Of a stretch of DNA of 57,845 nt, positions 26,453 to 36,712 are shown one piece after another. The DNA is taken from contig JAFRBA010000131.1 in the NCBI GenBank assembly GCA_017405115.1, positions 1 to 57,845 of the forward strand, read 5' to 3'. The stretch is from Kiritimatiellia bacterium (GTDB lineage: Bacteria > Verrucomicrobiota > Kiritimatiellia > RFP12 > UBA1067). How positions within the stretch are numbered: the first letter of the stretch is position 1; each line of letters opens with the position of its first letter. The position numbers and the translations under genes are program-made. The notes beneath the pieces are model-generated. The model ran no database searches. It saw only the letters and a list, made by a program, of their open reading frames with translations, and was not told the origin of the DNA.

Positions 26453-28095
26453 AAGCGGTGCGACAAGTAACGCCCATGGCGGTGTCGCGCGGTGTTTCGG
26501 CGGCAATCCTGCTGGCGGCGTCCATGTCTTTGCCGGTTTTGGGGGATTCTGAGGGCGTAATCGTCCGACGCGACGGACGCGAGGCTCTTGTGCGCTGTTC
26601 GTTCTCCGCCACGACCGATCTTGTGGTGCGCGTCTATAACGTCGCAAACGAAGACGCCTATCTGGTTCCGCGTGACATGCCCATTACGGACTTCAGCAAG
26701 GGGTTGAAGATACATTCGGGCGGCGACGACTATTCACCCATCAAGCTGGGCGACGATTTCGGTTATCTGAGCGGGAACCATGGTTCCTACTTCGGCAACT
26801 TGCTGACATTGCCGGATCATGGTTTCACGGCGGCGGACGTCGGTCTCGAAGCCGTCCACTCGTCCGGTGGCAGATATCGTGTCGTAAACGTGCCTGACAA
26901 AGACCACATCCTTGTCCATCCTGACGGCAGAGCGGGCATTCATCCGTGCTTCTCGCATCAGGAAAAGGGGTCGTTCCGCCTCGGTGGCCGCGAATGCACG
27001 CCTGTACAGACGAAGCGCGTGCAGGTCTGTCCGATGAGCCGCATACGTCACTTCGGATGGAAGACTGGTGACGGCAGAACCGTGCCCGAACGCGTAGAGA
27101 CGCCTTGCTCGTCCGTAGATCTTGAAATTGAACACGATGTCGTCGATCCACGTGCGGTCATGGCCTTTCTCAAGGCGCATCCCGGCGGAGGACGCTCCAT
27201 GCCGGAGCTTGCGGCATGGGAGTCGAAGCGGCCCAAAGCCGTCTTTCTCGACGACCCCGAGGCCGCGGCGCGTTTCGCGGATTTCGCCAAGCTCGACGCT
27301 CTCATCAGCGTGCGCACCGTCTACCGCTACGAGCCGGGATGCGCGCGCCTCGCCCTGCGCACCACCACGTTCGTCGCGCCGCTGGCGAACGTGGACGCCT
27401 TGGATGTAATCTACGGCTGGAACGGATCGATCGGGCCGTGGCGTAACGTGGAATTCTACATCCCTCGCATGAAGAAGACCACGCTGCGTGGCTTTCAGGG
27501 CAACCCGGAAGTGGCCGTGGACATGACCGCCGTCGAGAGGATGCCCTGTCCGCCGTGGAAGGTAAACTATTCCGTGGGCAGGGCGGATTGCGTCGATCCG
27601 GAAAACATGCCCGACCGCTTCATCCGTATCGCCAGCGACGCATCCGGTCGGCGGCAGGTCGGCGTGGCGCTCGGCTATTCCTTGCTTCAGGGTGTCACCG
27701 CGCTGGAGAACCGGTCTGCGGAGCGTCCCTTTGCCTACTTCTTCTATCCCTCGGGCAAGATGTATCCCTACAGTTTTCTCCTGGAGAACGTGCCGGCCGG
27801 GCGTACGATAGTGCATCATGGCTATACGCAGTATTTCGACCCGCAACAGGAGCCTGATGCCACGGCGTTCTACCACCATCGCGACGGCGAGGCGCATGTC
27901 GTCTACGTGGACTTTCACAAGACGCTCGCGGGCGAGGTCGTTCGCCTGCCGAGGGAACTGGTTGGCAAGCGCATTTCGGTTTTGCAGCGCTCTCCGTCCG
28001 TGACGTTGCGTACGACTGACACCGTGCCGCCGGACGGCGGAATCGCCCTCGATGTCGCCGACGGATACGGCGAGCTTGTCCTGCGCATTGATTGA
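26398..28095 (+). CDS. Exported protein of unknown function
   Basis: 565 residues. ATG 26398 has a strong ribosome binding site (AAAGGAG) and lies within the end of the regulator gene. ATG 26476 would give a more ordinary signal peptide (AVSRGVSAAILLAASMSLPVLG) but lacks a ribosome binding site. The mature protein is beta-rich with many aromatic residues (LGDDFGYLSGNHGSYFGN, VIYGWNGSIGPWRNVEFYIP, YFFYPSGKMYPYSF), like carbohydrate-binding or lyase-type beta-sandwich proteins. I cannot assign a family. Its tight overlap with the sugar-responsive-type regulator suggests it belongs to the same regulon. Confidence 0.65.
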   Translation: MPRRGSMLQRGFGGSEGVKAVRQVTPMAVSRGVSAAILLAASMSLPVLGDSEGVIVRRDGREALVRCSFSATTDLVVRVYNVANEDAYLVPRDMPITDFSKGLKIHSGGDDYSPIKLGDDFGYLSGNHGSYFGNLLTLPDHGFTAADVGLEAVHSSGGRYRVVNVPDKDHILVHPDGRAGIHPCFSHQEKGSFRLGGRECTPVQTKRVQVCPMSRIRHFGWKTGDGRTVPERVETPCSSVDLEIEHDVVDPRAVMAFLKAHPGGGRSMPELAAWESKRPKAVFLDDPEAAARFADFAKLDALISVRTVYRYEPGCARLALRTTTFVAPLANVDALDVIYGWNGSIGPWRNVEFYIPRMKKTTLRGFQGNPEVAVDMTAVERMPCPPWKVNYSVGRADCVDPENMPDRFIRIASDASGRRQVGVALGYSLLQGVTALENRSAERPFAYFFYPSGKMYPYSFLLENVPAGRTIVHHGYTQYFDPQQEPDATAFYHHRDGEAHVVYVDFHKTLAGEVVRLPRELVGKRISVLQRSPSVTLRTTDTVPPDGGIALDVADGYGELVLRID

Positions 28096-28154
28096 GAGCT
28101 TTTCCATGGCGCATTACTTCATCAGCAAATGCATAACGAAAGAGAGGACTGACG

Positions 28155-31100
28155 ATGAGCAACCTTGAGACATTGGGCTTTGCACTTTCCGGACTGGCTC
28201 TTGTCGCTTCGGGCGCGACGGTTTCTGACGTGAACGCGCTGACGCTGACCGCCGCCGAAAACGTGACGCTTTCGACACAGTCGGCGACGGCGTATCCTGC
28301 GGACATCGGGTATCCCGTCTACTGGTTCGACGCTTCGGAGACGAACGGCTGGACGTTCTCGTCCGCCGGAGATGTGACGGAAATTCCCTCGAAGGTCGGG
28401 ACGCGCTCGCTCCAGCATCGTCCTGCCGGTGCGACCTGGGACGGTTGGGGCGACGGCTCAAGCAACAAACCGGTGGCTCCCGGATATGTCGGCGGAGCAT
28501 TCCCCTATGTGGATTTCGAGGAGTTCGGTTCGCGCAAGGCGCTGGTCTTCAACGCCGTCTCGATCGGCGGCGGCGAACCGACGAACGCGCTCGTGGACAT
28601 CGGCACGGTCATCGAAGTGACGAAGGCGACGGGCGCATGGATGATGGGCGGCGGACTCGACTCGACGATCGCCTGGCATCGCGGCCTTTTCCATGGATCG
28701 ACGATCGACAGGTTCGACTATTCCACGCCGATTTTCCATCAAGGCAATTCCAGGCAGAGTTCTCGTGAAGCGACGTTGCGTCACAACGGTTCCCCGGCAC
28801 TCGGTTATCTGACGGGATGGACGGGCGAGTGGGAGGTGTTCTCCTACTGTCCGCTTGCGGCGAATGCGACGGCGACCGGCATCGGTGTCGGCGACGCCCG
28901 CAACTCCATGAAGGCGCGTTCGGGCGGCCAGCAGATCGCCGAGATGCTCGTCTTCGACCGTGTGCTGACGCTGGGGGAGGTGCAGCGCATCGAGGCCTGG
29001 CTGCAGAAGAAATGGTTCGCGCGCCCCGTCTTCGGCTACAACGGCTACGGTCGGATCGGCGAGTGGAAGCTGTGGGGGGCTGGCGCAACGCCCCTGGCCG
29101 TTTCGGTTTCGCCGTCCGCCGGCGAGGTTCTTTCCGTCGATCGCATCATCGGGGGCTTTGACGGATCCGATTCCTCCGATGCCGAGATACAGATGGCTGG
29201 TGCGGGCGTCTTCGCGCCACGGCAGATGAAGAACTGGAGCGGTGTGCTGCGCGCCACGTCCGGCACGCTGCGGCTTGCCGGCAGGCCGATCCCTTCGCTT
29301 GCCGATCTGCCGTCCGGCTGCTATCTGCGCTTTGACGTCTCCGACGCTTCGTCCCGTGCGGTGGACGAGACGGGGAAGATCGAGGCGCTGACAAATCTCG
29401 TGGACAGGGCGTACGCGGAATTCGACAACGCCGCGGTCTACCTCACGAATCCCACCGCCGCCCGCCGGCCGACGCTGCGCGAGAATGCGACGGTGACGGG
29501 GCTGCCCGTCGCCGACTTCGGGCCGACCATCACATATAACGGCTGCTATATGAAGCTGTACGGCGGCGGCGCGGACAGGTCTGCCTACGGCGTCACGACG
29601 ATGATCGCCCTCATCGGCGGCGAGAACGACGGCGGGCACATCCTGAACGGCAATTTCCTGCGGAACAGCGTTCAGCCGCGGTTCTACAACAACTCGCCGC
29701 ATGACGGCCTTGTCAAGCGTGCCGACAACATCTGCAAATACAGCGGGAAGGAGCCGACAATCCCGGCGACGAACGGACTTGTGGTCGTGGACGGCATTCG
29801 TCGCGACTCGAGCGCAGGCCTGGCGCATTGGGGCTATCAGACGGTCGCCATCCAGCTTCCGGGCTCGTCCTCCGTTTCCAGGATGGGATACTACGACAGC
29901 ACCTGGGCCGGCGGCCTGGTTCTGGGCGAGGTGTTCCTCTACGACCGCCAGCTGACCGAGGAGGAAATCTGCGACGTGCAGGCGTATCTTGCGCACAAGT
30001 GGCTCGGCAAGACGCTGCCGGGCTATGCGGAGCCTGATGTCCCGGCCGTCCAGCGCGTCACGGCGGATGGCGACGCGGCGATCGATGTCCCGGCAGGATC
30101 CGAGATGCGGATCGGGCGGCTGGACGTGACGGGCAGGCTCGTCAAGACGGGCGCAGGCAGTCTCAAGGTCGATGCCGCAACCTGTACTGGCGCGGGGGAG
30201 CTCGTGGTCAGGGAAGGGCGGCTCGACGTGACGGGCCCCGGCGAGCCTAAGGCCGAATCCGCCTTGGCGGACGGTGCCGCGCTGCATCTTGACGCCTCGC
30301 GTGCTAAGTCCATGACGACGGAAACGATCAATGGCACGAACTTCGTCTCCATCTGGCATGATGATGCGGGCGGCAACCAGGCAAGATGGTATTCGATCGG
30401 CTGGAGCGGGAACCGCCGTCCGTTCGTCAGCCCCGATGTAACGCTGAACGGGTTGCCGGTCGTCGACTTCGGCACGTATCAGGCGGAAAGCGAGGGAAGC
30501 GGGAACGCCGGCGATGGAAAGGGGTGCTATCTCCATTTCGTCGAGCCGCTCGAATCTGTGCGGTCCGTTTTCATCGTGTCGCGCTTCAAGGAGGACAACG
30601 ACGGGGGCCCCATTCTCGGCAGTTCGGGATACTCCGGCATCACCGGGCGTATGGGGTTCTGCCGCGGCAGCGGCGGCGAACTCATCTACCAGACGAGCGA
30701 CGAGACCAAGCCGATTCGCATGGGCGAGATGCTGACAAACGGCACGGTCGTCGCATCTTCCGTCAAGCCCGGCACGGAATTCGTGCTGACGGAACTCCAT
30801 CCCGTCTCCGGTGTCCACGCCTCCGGGCTGTGCGTCGACCGCTATCAGCCTTCCTCCTATTCCGGCATCCGCCGCGGCGGCCAGGTGGTCGCGGAGGTCG
30901 TCATCTATGAGCGCAAGTTGTCCGAGCGCGAGAAGGTCGCGACGCGCAACTATCTGATGGACAAGTGGTTCGGTCGCGAGCCGGAGGCGCTTCCGGCAAA
31001 GCCTGCTGCCGCGCCTGTGGCCTGCACGTGGGAGAACCTGGTCGTGGACGGCGCTGCGCCGGAGGGAATCGATATCGCGGGCGTGTCCGTGGCGATTCCG

Positions 31101-31322
31101 CAGAACCCGGTCGTGACGCTGAAGAACCTTCCGGACGATCTTGCCGACGGCGACAGGATGACGCTTTTCACGGCCGCTTCCGTGACTGGGGCGGCAAACC
31201 TCGCCAATGCGAGTTTCGTCGGCGAAACGCCGCGCAACGGCATGCCCGTGCGCCTCGTCCGCCGCGGCGGTTCGGTCGTGGCGGTCTTTGGCGTCCGCGG
31301 CATGACCATCATCTTCAAGTAG
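28155..31322 (+). CDS. Surface protein with three tandem LamG-like domains
   Basis: 1055 residues; the start at 28155 follows AGAGAGGACTGACG, with a weak signal peptide (LGFALSGLALVASGATVS). Three LamG/concanavalin-like units occupy about residues 40-290, 380-620 and 700-950. Each begins with a YWFDAS / LRFDVS / LHLDAS strand and ends in a repeated phrase: MLVFDRVLTLGEVQRIEAWLQ, VFLYDRQLTEEEICDVQAYL and VVIYERKLSEREKVATRNYL, each followed by a KW pair. The tail RGMTIIFK is shared with two other proteins in the window and may be a sorting signal. Probably glycan adhesion at the cell surface. Confidence 0.75.
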   Translation: MSNLETLGFALSGLALVASGATVSDVNALTLTAAENVTLSTQSATAYPADIGYPVYWFDASETNGWTFSSAGDVTEIPSKVGTRSLQHRPAGATWDGWGDGSSNKPVAPGYVGGAFPYVDFEEFGSRKALVFNAVSIGGGEPTNALVDIGTVIEVTKATGAWMMGGGLDSTIAWHRGLFHGSTIDRFDYSTPIFHQGNSRQSSREATLRHNGSPALGYLTGWTGEWEVFSYCPLAANATATGIGVGDARNSMKARSGGQQIAEMLVFDRVLTLGEVQRIEAWLQKKWFARPVFGYNGYGRIGEWKLWGAGATPLAVSVSPSAGEVLSVDRIIGGFDGSDSSDAEIQMAGAGVFAPRQMKNWSGVLRATSGTLRLAGRPIPSLADLPSGCYLRFDVSDASSRAVDETGKIEALTNLVDRAYAEFDNAAVYLTNPTAARRPTLRENATVTGLPVADFGPTITYNGCYMKLYGGGADRSAYGVTTMIALIGGENDGGHILNGNFLRNSVQPRFYNNSPHDGLVKRADNICKYSGKEPTIPATNGLVVVDGIRRDSSAGLAHWGYQTVAIQLPGSSSVSRMGYYDSTWAGGLVLGEVFLYDRQLTEEEICDVQAYLAHKWLGKTLPGYAEPDVPAVQRVTADGDAAIDVPAGSEMRIGRLDVTGRLVKTGAGSLKVDAATCTGAGELVVREGRLDVTGPGEPKAESALADGAALHLDASRAKSMTTETINGTNFVSIWHDDAGGNQARWYSIGWSGNRRPFVSPDVTLNGLPVVDFGTYQAESEGSGNAGDGKGCYLHFVEPLESVRSVFIVSRFKEDNDGGPILGSSGYSGITGRMGFCRGSGGELIYQTSDETKPIRMGEMLTNGTVVASSVKPGTEFVLTELHPVSGVHASGLCVDRYQPSSYSGIRRGGQVVAEVVIYERKLSEREKVATRNYLMDKWFGREPEALPAKPAAAPVACTWENLVVDGAAPEGIDIAGVSVAIPQNPVVTLKNLPDDLADGDRMTLFTAASVTGAANLANASFVGETPRNGMPVRLVRRGGSVVAVFGVRGMTIIFK

Positions 31323-31346
31323 GATGCACCTCTGGAAAGGAAGAAA

Positions 31347-32414
31347 ATGACACGCAGGGAATTCATCGCAAAGACCGGGTTTGCCGCCGCCGGAGCGCTT
31401 TCCGGCTGCGCTGCGCCGCAGCTTGCGCACACGAAGACGTCCGACCGCATCTGGGGCGTGCTGCTGCACCTTGGCAACAACATGTGGAGCGACGTGCGCG
31501 TGGAGAACAGGGTTACGGAAGGCTTCTTCAAATGGGGCGACAAGGACGGCCACGGCCTGTACTCCGACGAAGTGCGCTTTGACGACAAGGTCTTCCACGA
31601 GGCCGCAGAGCGGATGGTCGCAAAGGGGCTCAACACGCTCGTGCTGGACCTCGGGGAAGGATTGTTCTACCCCAGCCACCCTGAATTGGCGGTGAAGGGC
31701 ACCTGGAGCGTGACGAAGATGCGAGAAGAGCTCAAATACCTGCGCGGACTCGGCCTGACGGTCGTCCCGAAGATTAACTTCTCCACATCCCACGACCCTT
31801 GGCTTAAGGACTACGAACGCATGGTGTCGACGGAGCCGTACTATCGTGTCGCGGGCGACATCATCCGCGACGTCGTGGACATCTTCGACGGTCCGGAGCT
31901 GCTGCATCTCGGATATGACGAGGAGGACTACTGGCACCAGCACACGTACAGCTACGTCGTGGTGCGCAAGGGCGACCTGTGGTGGCACGACTTCATGTTC
32001 TTCCACGATGCCGTCGTGAAGGCCGGCGCGCGGCCGTGGATATGGTCGGACTACGTCTGGCGGCACGAAGCCGAGTTCCTGGAGAAGATGCCCAGGGACG
32101 TGCTGCAGTCGAACTGGTACTACGCCTCCACGGACGAAAAGACGTACCCGAAGGAGAAGTCCGAAGCCGACTTCCGGCGCAAGATGATGCGCGCGAACGA
32201 GGTCCTGGAGCGCGGCGGCTTCGACCAGGTTCCGACGGCGATGGCGAACGAAAACTTCATGGGCTTCTTCGACTACAGCCGCAAGGTCATTCCCGCTGCG
32301 CGCTTCAAGGGCTTCATGAATTCCGTCTGGTGCTTCACCCAGCCGCACAAGCGCGACTACATAATGAAGGCCATCGACCAGGTCGGCGAGGCGAAAACCC
32401 GCTACGAGTACTGA
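31347..32414 (+). CDS. Tat-exported lipoprotein-like GH20-type protein
   Basis: 355 residues; starts after GGAAAGGAAG. The N-terminus TRREFIAKTGFAAAGALSGC has the twin-arginine motif and a lipobox (LSGC), so it is probably exported folded and lipid-anchored. The rest is a single TIM barrel: GLNTLVLDLGEGLFYP, LGLTVVPKINFSTSHD, LLHLGYDEEDYW (Asp-Glu pair in the position of the GH20 catalytic pair), ARPWIWSDYVW, and FKGFMNSVWCF. Similar to GH20-type barrels without the usual N-terminal domain. Activity on hexosamine is possible but unproven. Forms an unbroken run with the genes on both sides. Confidence 0.65.
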   Translation: MTRREFIAKTGFAAAGALSGCAAPQLAHTKTSDRIWGVLLHLGNNMWSDVRVENRVTEGFFKWGDKDGHGLYSDEVRFDDKVFHEAAERMVAKGLNTLVLDLGEGLFYPSHPELAVKGTWSVTKMREELKYLRGLGLTVVPKINFSTSHDPWLKDYERMVSTEPYYRVAGDIIRDVVDIFDGPELLHLGYDEEDYWHQHTYSYVVVRKGDLWWHDFMFFHDAVVKAGARPWIWSDYVWRHEAEFLEKMPRDVLQSNWYYASTDEKTYPKEKSEADFRRKMMRANEVLERGGFDQVPTAMANENFMGFFDYSRKVIPAARFKGFMNSVWCFTQPHKRDYIMKAIDQVGEAKTRYEY

Positions 32415-32439
32415 AAACCGAGTAAAGGAGCATCTGGTC

Positions 32440-35235
32440 ATGATAGGTACTGTTCTTTCTGTTTTCTTCGCGGCGGTAGCGGTATATTCGCAACCGGTAA
32501 ACCCCCGCGAGCATCCCGACGATGCGCGGCGGCCCGTAAAGCCGCCGGACCGCACGGTCCTAGGCGACAAGCTGCACTTCACGTCCATGCGCCGTATGAA
32601 TGAGAAGAAGTGGAGAAAGTCGCTCGAGGATCATGTATACAGGGATCGTCTCGGCAATGTAATCTGGCCGGACGTGGAATTGAACGAATTGCCGAACATT
32701 GATGAGATCATCGAGTATTTCCGCGAGCACAAGGATATTATCGTGTTCGATTCGGCCTGCGGATGGCCCGACCACCGCGGCGATCTGGAGACGTTCGACC
32801 GCGTGTCGGACAGGATCCGGCGCGCGCTAGGGCCGCGCTGGCTCGGGTGGGATCTCGGGGAGCAGGACGGACGCTACGCCATCGCGTTCTCCGACAAGAT
32901 CCATCCGTTCGGGGCGGATCGCCTGCACCAGTACATCCATTTCCAGGATTTCTTCGAAAACGCGAACCGCATGCTCGGCAACGACATGAGCACGCTGATC
33001 TCGTGCAACTACGGCCACTATTTCCTGCGGGAGAACTGCTTCCACACCATCGGGGCGGAGACGGCGCTCTCCCTGCCGAACAGCCAGGTCTACTATGCGT
33101 TCATACGCGGCGCCGGCAAGCGGCACGGCGTGCCGTGGTTCGGGAACGTCTCCATCTGGAACAGGTGGGGGTGGAAGGCCTACAACGACAGAACGCCGGA
33201 GAATCTGGAGCCCGAGACCACGCGCAGCGAGGTGCTGAAGCATCCCATGCCCGAACGCGGCACGTCGCTGGCCCTCATGAAGCGCCTGATGTACTCGCAC
33301 GTGTTCTACAACTGCTGGATGGTCGGCATCGAGAACTGCTTCTACTGGTTCGCCAAGGAACACAAAGGGGAACTGAGCCCGATAGGCGTCCTCCAGCGCG
33401 AGGTGCGCGACTGGAGCGAGAGGAACGGGAATCCCGGTGTGCAGCACGTGCCGGTGGCCATCATGCTCGACTTCTATTCCGGCTGGGCGTATCCGCGGCA
33501 CAACTACGACTACGGGCGGCCGTACCGCGTCTGGGCCAACCTGCCGTACCGCCCCGGCGACTACTTTGCCGCAGACGTGCTGGGCATGCTCTATCCGGGA
33601 TACGAGGATTCTGGATATTTCCAGGACGAACGCGGTTTCGCAACCCCCACGCCGTACGGCGACATCGCCGACTGCCTTCTTTCCGACACCCCTCTGTGGC
33701 TCCTGAAGCGCTATCCCGTGCTGGTGCTGGCCAATGAGATATCGCCTTCTGCCGAGTTCGTCGACAAGATGCAGGCGTACCTTGACGGCGGCGGCCACCT
33801 CGTCGCCACGCGCGGCAACATGCGCAATCTGCCGGGACTGCGCGGACAGGTGACCGTCCTGGATTCCGAATGGGGCGTCACCGAGAAGCCCCAGTGCGCG
33901 TTGCCGCCGTCCGGCGGTGTGGAGAGGCCCCTTGCAAATCCGTATCCGCTCGTGCCCGCCGTCCGCGTCGCCCTTGATGGCATATTCCGCAGTCAGACCA
34001 TATTCTCCGTGTCGGAGTCGCGGGATGGGGACGGGCTTTTGTTCGTCACCTGCCGCCGGAAGAAGGGCGAATACACCGTGCTGATAGAGAACGCCACGTT
34101 CGAGGAGAAGCCATTTTCGCTGCAGGCGAAGGCTGGCCGCATCTTGTCCGTCGATGAGCTGCCTGTGGCGGTCGGCGAACGCACCGCGCGCGGCTGGCTG
34201 CCGCTTTGCATTGCCACGAACGGAACGTTCAAGGCCGGCGCGGACACAGCGACCACTATCGCCGCCCAGAGCGTGAGGACCTTCCGCGTCAGGCTGGACG
34301 AAGGCGTGGACATACGCGAGATTCCTCACGAGCGCCCTCCTGCCGCGCCAAAGGGCGTGTCTCTCGCGTTGCGCGGAACGATGTCCGTCAAGGAGCACAT
34401 CCTTCGCCGCCCGACGTTCTTCGAGCACTACGACGGCGTAATGGTCGATTGGAAATACATTCGCATGCGCGACCGACGCGAACTCGAGCGCGAACGCAAC
34501 TGGATCGACCTTCAGTCCCTCCATGTGACCGTCGACATGACGCAGGCGTTCAACTGGTTCCCGGATCTCAACTGGTACTCGCCCAACACAAACAACACGC
34601 GCATAGTCAGGCAGAACGACGCGATACTTGACGAAGTGTTGTCAAAGATGCCGCTCATAGGCGCGAAAGATGTCGTTGTCGCCACGGACGGCCGCATGGG
34701 ATGGACCAAGCCTTCGTTCACGAACAAAGCTGTCAAGGCGCTGAACGAAATCTGCCGCCGGGCGTCGCAGCACGGGATTACGGTGCATCTGCGTCCGTCT
34801 CCCGTCCGTTTCATCCGCGGCATCGGCCTTGTTCCCCAGTGGGTCAACCGGTCTTCTCCAGGGAATCTGCGCACGTCCCCAATGCTTGCGGCGCTCATGG
34901 CAGACAATGCGCCGACAGTACCCGCCAACAAAATAACAGACGATGTATTCGCATGCGCCGGCACGCCCGGAATACTGCTCGCGTCCGCGGCGGAGAAAGA
35001 CGAATTCGGGAGATTGGAGTCCCTTCACGAACCGCTGGCGGCGGCTGATCGGGCGACGAGGCGCAGAGCGAAGTCGATCATCGACGCAATGCGCGCGAAA
35101 GGCGTACGCATAATCTTCGAGGCTGTTTATCCTGATGCGGATGCAGAATATCGCGACTGCAAGATGTTCACTGAAAGCGATTGTTGCTCTGATTCGGCGA
35201 TGTCGTCTGGGTTTCAGAGACTTGGTGCAAAATAG
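32440..35235 (+). CDS. Exported glycosidase-like protein, function unknown
   Basis: 931 residues; the start at 32440 follows AAAGGAG, with a signal peptide (GTVLSVFFAAVAVYSQP). Residues about 60-330 look barrel-like (KDIIVFDSACGWP, LGWDLGEQDGRYAI). Residues about 340-500 resemble the Rossmann-like trimerisation region of GH42-type beta-galactosidases (YPVLVLANEISPSAEFVDKM, YLDGGGHLVATRG). A beta-sandwich follows, and a C-terminal alpha/beta region (about 720-910) resembles a periplasmic ligand or second barrel-type domain. No catalytic pair is assigned. Co-directional and 25 bases from the Tat lipoprotein. Confidence 0.6.
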   Translation: MIGTVLSVFFAAVAVYSQPVNPREHPDDARRPVKPPDRTVLGDKLHFTSMRRMNEKKWRKSLEDHVYRDRLGNVIWPDVELNELPNIDEIIEYFREHKDIIVFDSACGWPDHRGDLETFDRVSDRIRRALGPRWLGWDLGEQDGRYAIAFSDKIHPFGADRLHQYIHFQDFFENANRMLGNDMSTLISCNYGHYFLRENCFHTIGAETALSLPNSQVYYAFIRGAGKRHGVPWFGNVSIWNRWGWKAYNDRTPENLEPETTRSEVLKHPMPERGTSLALMKRLMYSHVFYNCWMVGIENCFYWFAKEHKGELSPIGVLQREVRDWSERNGNPGVQHVPVAIMLDFYSGWAYPRHNYDYGRPYRVWANLPYRPGDYFAADVLGMLYPGYEDSGYFQDERGFATPTPYGDIADCLLSDTPLWLLKRYPVLVLANEISPSAEFVDKMQAYLDGGGHLVATRGNMRNLPGLRGQVTVLDSEWGVTEKPQCALPPSGGVERPLANPYPLVPAVRVALDGIFRSQTIFSVSESRDGDGLLFVTCRRKKGEYTVLIENATFEEKPFSLQAKAGRILSVDELPVAVGERTARGWLPLCIATNGTFKAGADTATTIAAQSVRTFRVRLDEGVDIREIPHERPPAAPKGVSLALRGTMSVKEHILRRPTFFEHYDGVMVDWKYIRMRDRRELERERNWIDLQSLHVTVDMTQAFNWFPDLNWYSPNTNNTRIVRQNDAILDEVLSKMPLIGAKDVVVATDGRMGWTKPSFTNKAVKALNEICRRASQHGITVHLRPSPVRFIRGIGLVPQWVNRSSPGNLRTSPMLAALMADNAPTVPANKITDDVFACAGTPGILLASAAEKDEFGRLESLHEPLAAADRATRRRAKSIIDAMRAKGVRIIFEAVYPDADAEYRDCKMFTESDCCSDSAMSSGFQRLGAK

Positions 35236-35250
35236 GGTGGAAGCAAAGGC

Positions 35251-36624
35251 ATGCAGGCAATGAAGGCACTGGTGGCGGTCTTGGCGGCGGCGGTCTGCTC
35301 AGCCATGTTGGCGGCGGCTGCGGAGAATGAGAGCGAGGCGGCGCGCAAGGCGCGGATGAAGTGGTTCACCGACGCGCGCTTCGGCATGTTCATCCACTTC
35401 GGGGCGTACTCGCTGACGGGGCGCCAAGAGTGGGTGAAGCACACCGATGGCATCCCCGACGAGGAGTACCAGCGGTACGTTGACAACTTCGATCCCGACC
35501 TTCTGGACGCACGCGTCTGGGCCCGCACGGCGAAGGACGCTGGCATGAAATACGTCGTGCTGACGACAAAGCACCACGAGGGGTTCTGCCTCTTCGACTC
35601 GAAGCTCACCGACTACAAGTCCACGAACACCCGGTTCGGCCGCGACATTGTGCGCGAGTTCGCGGACGCATGCCGCGCGGAGGGCCTCAGGGTGGGCTTC
35701 TACTACTCGCTCCTCGACTGGCACCACCCGGACTACACCTACGACCACTGCTATCCGCGCTACAAGGGACTGACGCCTGAGAAGTACGCAGAACTCAACA
35801 AGGGCAAGGACTTCTCGAAGTACGTCGCCTACATGCACGGCCAGGTGCGCGAGCTCCTAACCGGATACGGCAGGGTGGACATAATGTGGTTCGACTTCAC
35901 CGCAAAGAAGTACACCTGGTTCCGTCCGACATTCAAGGTCACGGAGGACTGGGACGGTGTCAGGCTCATGCGCATGACCCGCGAACTGCAGCCAGGAATA
36001 GTCGTCAATGACAGGCTCGGCGACGGCGTTCGCGGCGACTTCTACACGCCGGAGCAAGTGAAGGAGTCAAAGTGGCCGGAGAGGGACGGCCGCCGGGTCG
36101 ACTGCTGGGAGACGTGCCAGACATTCTCCGGGTCGTGGGGCTACAGCCGCGACGAGATGACGTGGAAGAGCGTACGGCAGCTGCTCGGGCTTCTCATCGA
36201 CACCTGCTCCAAGGGCGGCAACGTGATCCTGAACGTCGGCCCGACCGGGCGCGGAACTTTTGACCGCCGTGCGCTAGACCGCCTGGCGGGCATAGGCGAG
36301 TGGATGCGCTTCAACGGGCGCTCGATCTACGGCTGCACCGAGGCCCCGGAAGAGTTCGCCGCGCCCGAGGGGACTAAGCTCACGTACAACCCTGAGACGC
36401 GCCGCCTCTACGTACACCTGCTCGAATACCCAATCAAGGTGCTGCCTTTCTCCTTTGCGGAAAAGGTGCGGTACGCGCAGTTACTGCACGACGCCTCGGA
36501 GGTGAAAGTCCGCCTGCCGCGGAACGTCTCCGGCGCCGTGCGAAAGGGCGAGCCGCCGTCGTTCCACCTGCCGGTGGTCAAGCCGGCCGTCGAGATTCCG
36601 GTCATAGAGTGCATCTTGAAGTGA
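35251..36624 (+). CDS. Alpha-L-fucosidase, GH29
   Basis: 457 residues with a signal peptide (MKALVAVLAAAVCSAMLAAAAE); starts at 35251, or at the internal ATG 35260. The GH29 core is clear: MKWFTDARFGMFIHFGAYS, VLTTKHHEGFCLFDSK and the nucleophile strand VDIMWFDF (Asp215), then ELQPGIVVNDRLG and NVILNVGPTGRGTFD. Length fits the catalytic domain plus a short C-terminal beta domain. It releases terminal alpha-L-fucose from glycans in the periplasm or outside the cell. This is the best substrate clue in the block: fucosylated glycans such as mucin, host N-glycans, xyloglucan or fucoidan fragments. Confidence 0.95.
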   Translation: MQAMKALVAVLAAAVCSAMLAAAAENESEAARKARMKWFTDARFGMFIHFGAYSLTGRQEWVKHTDGIPDEEYQRYVDNFDPDLLDARVWARTAKDAGMKYVVLTTKHHEGFCLFDSKLTDYKSTNTRFGRDIVREFADACRAEGLRVGFYYSLLDWHHPDYTYDHCYPRYKGLTPEKYAELNKGKDFSKYVAYMHGQVRELLTGYGRVDIMWFDFTAKKYTWFRPTFKVTEDWDGVRLMRMTRELQPGIVVNDRLGDGVRGDFYTPEQVKESKWPERDGRRVDCWETCQTFSGSWGYSRDEMTWKSVRQLLGLLIDTCSKGGNVILNVGPTGRGTFDRRALDRLAGIGEWMRFNGRSIYGCTEAPEEFAAPEGTKLTYNPETRRLYVHLLEYPIKVLPFSFAEKVRYAQLLHDASEVKVRLPRNVSGAVRKGEPPSFHLPVVKPAVEIPVIECILK

Positions 36625-36712
36625 GGAAAGGGAGTTTTCGAGCCGGATGGGGACCCCGCGAAAAGGATGTGTTGCGGGTGGTTTGCGAAACGGCGGGCGG
36701 CAGGGGATATTC

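Noticed and set aside
28458..32588. Very long open frame on the - strand (over 1300 codons)
   Set aside because: It runs opposite three well-supported genes; its product is Arg/His/Val-rich with no recognisable domain. Long antisense frames are expected at this GC content and codon bias.
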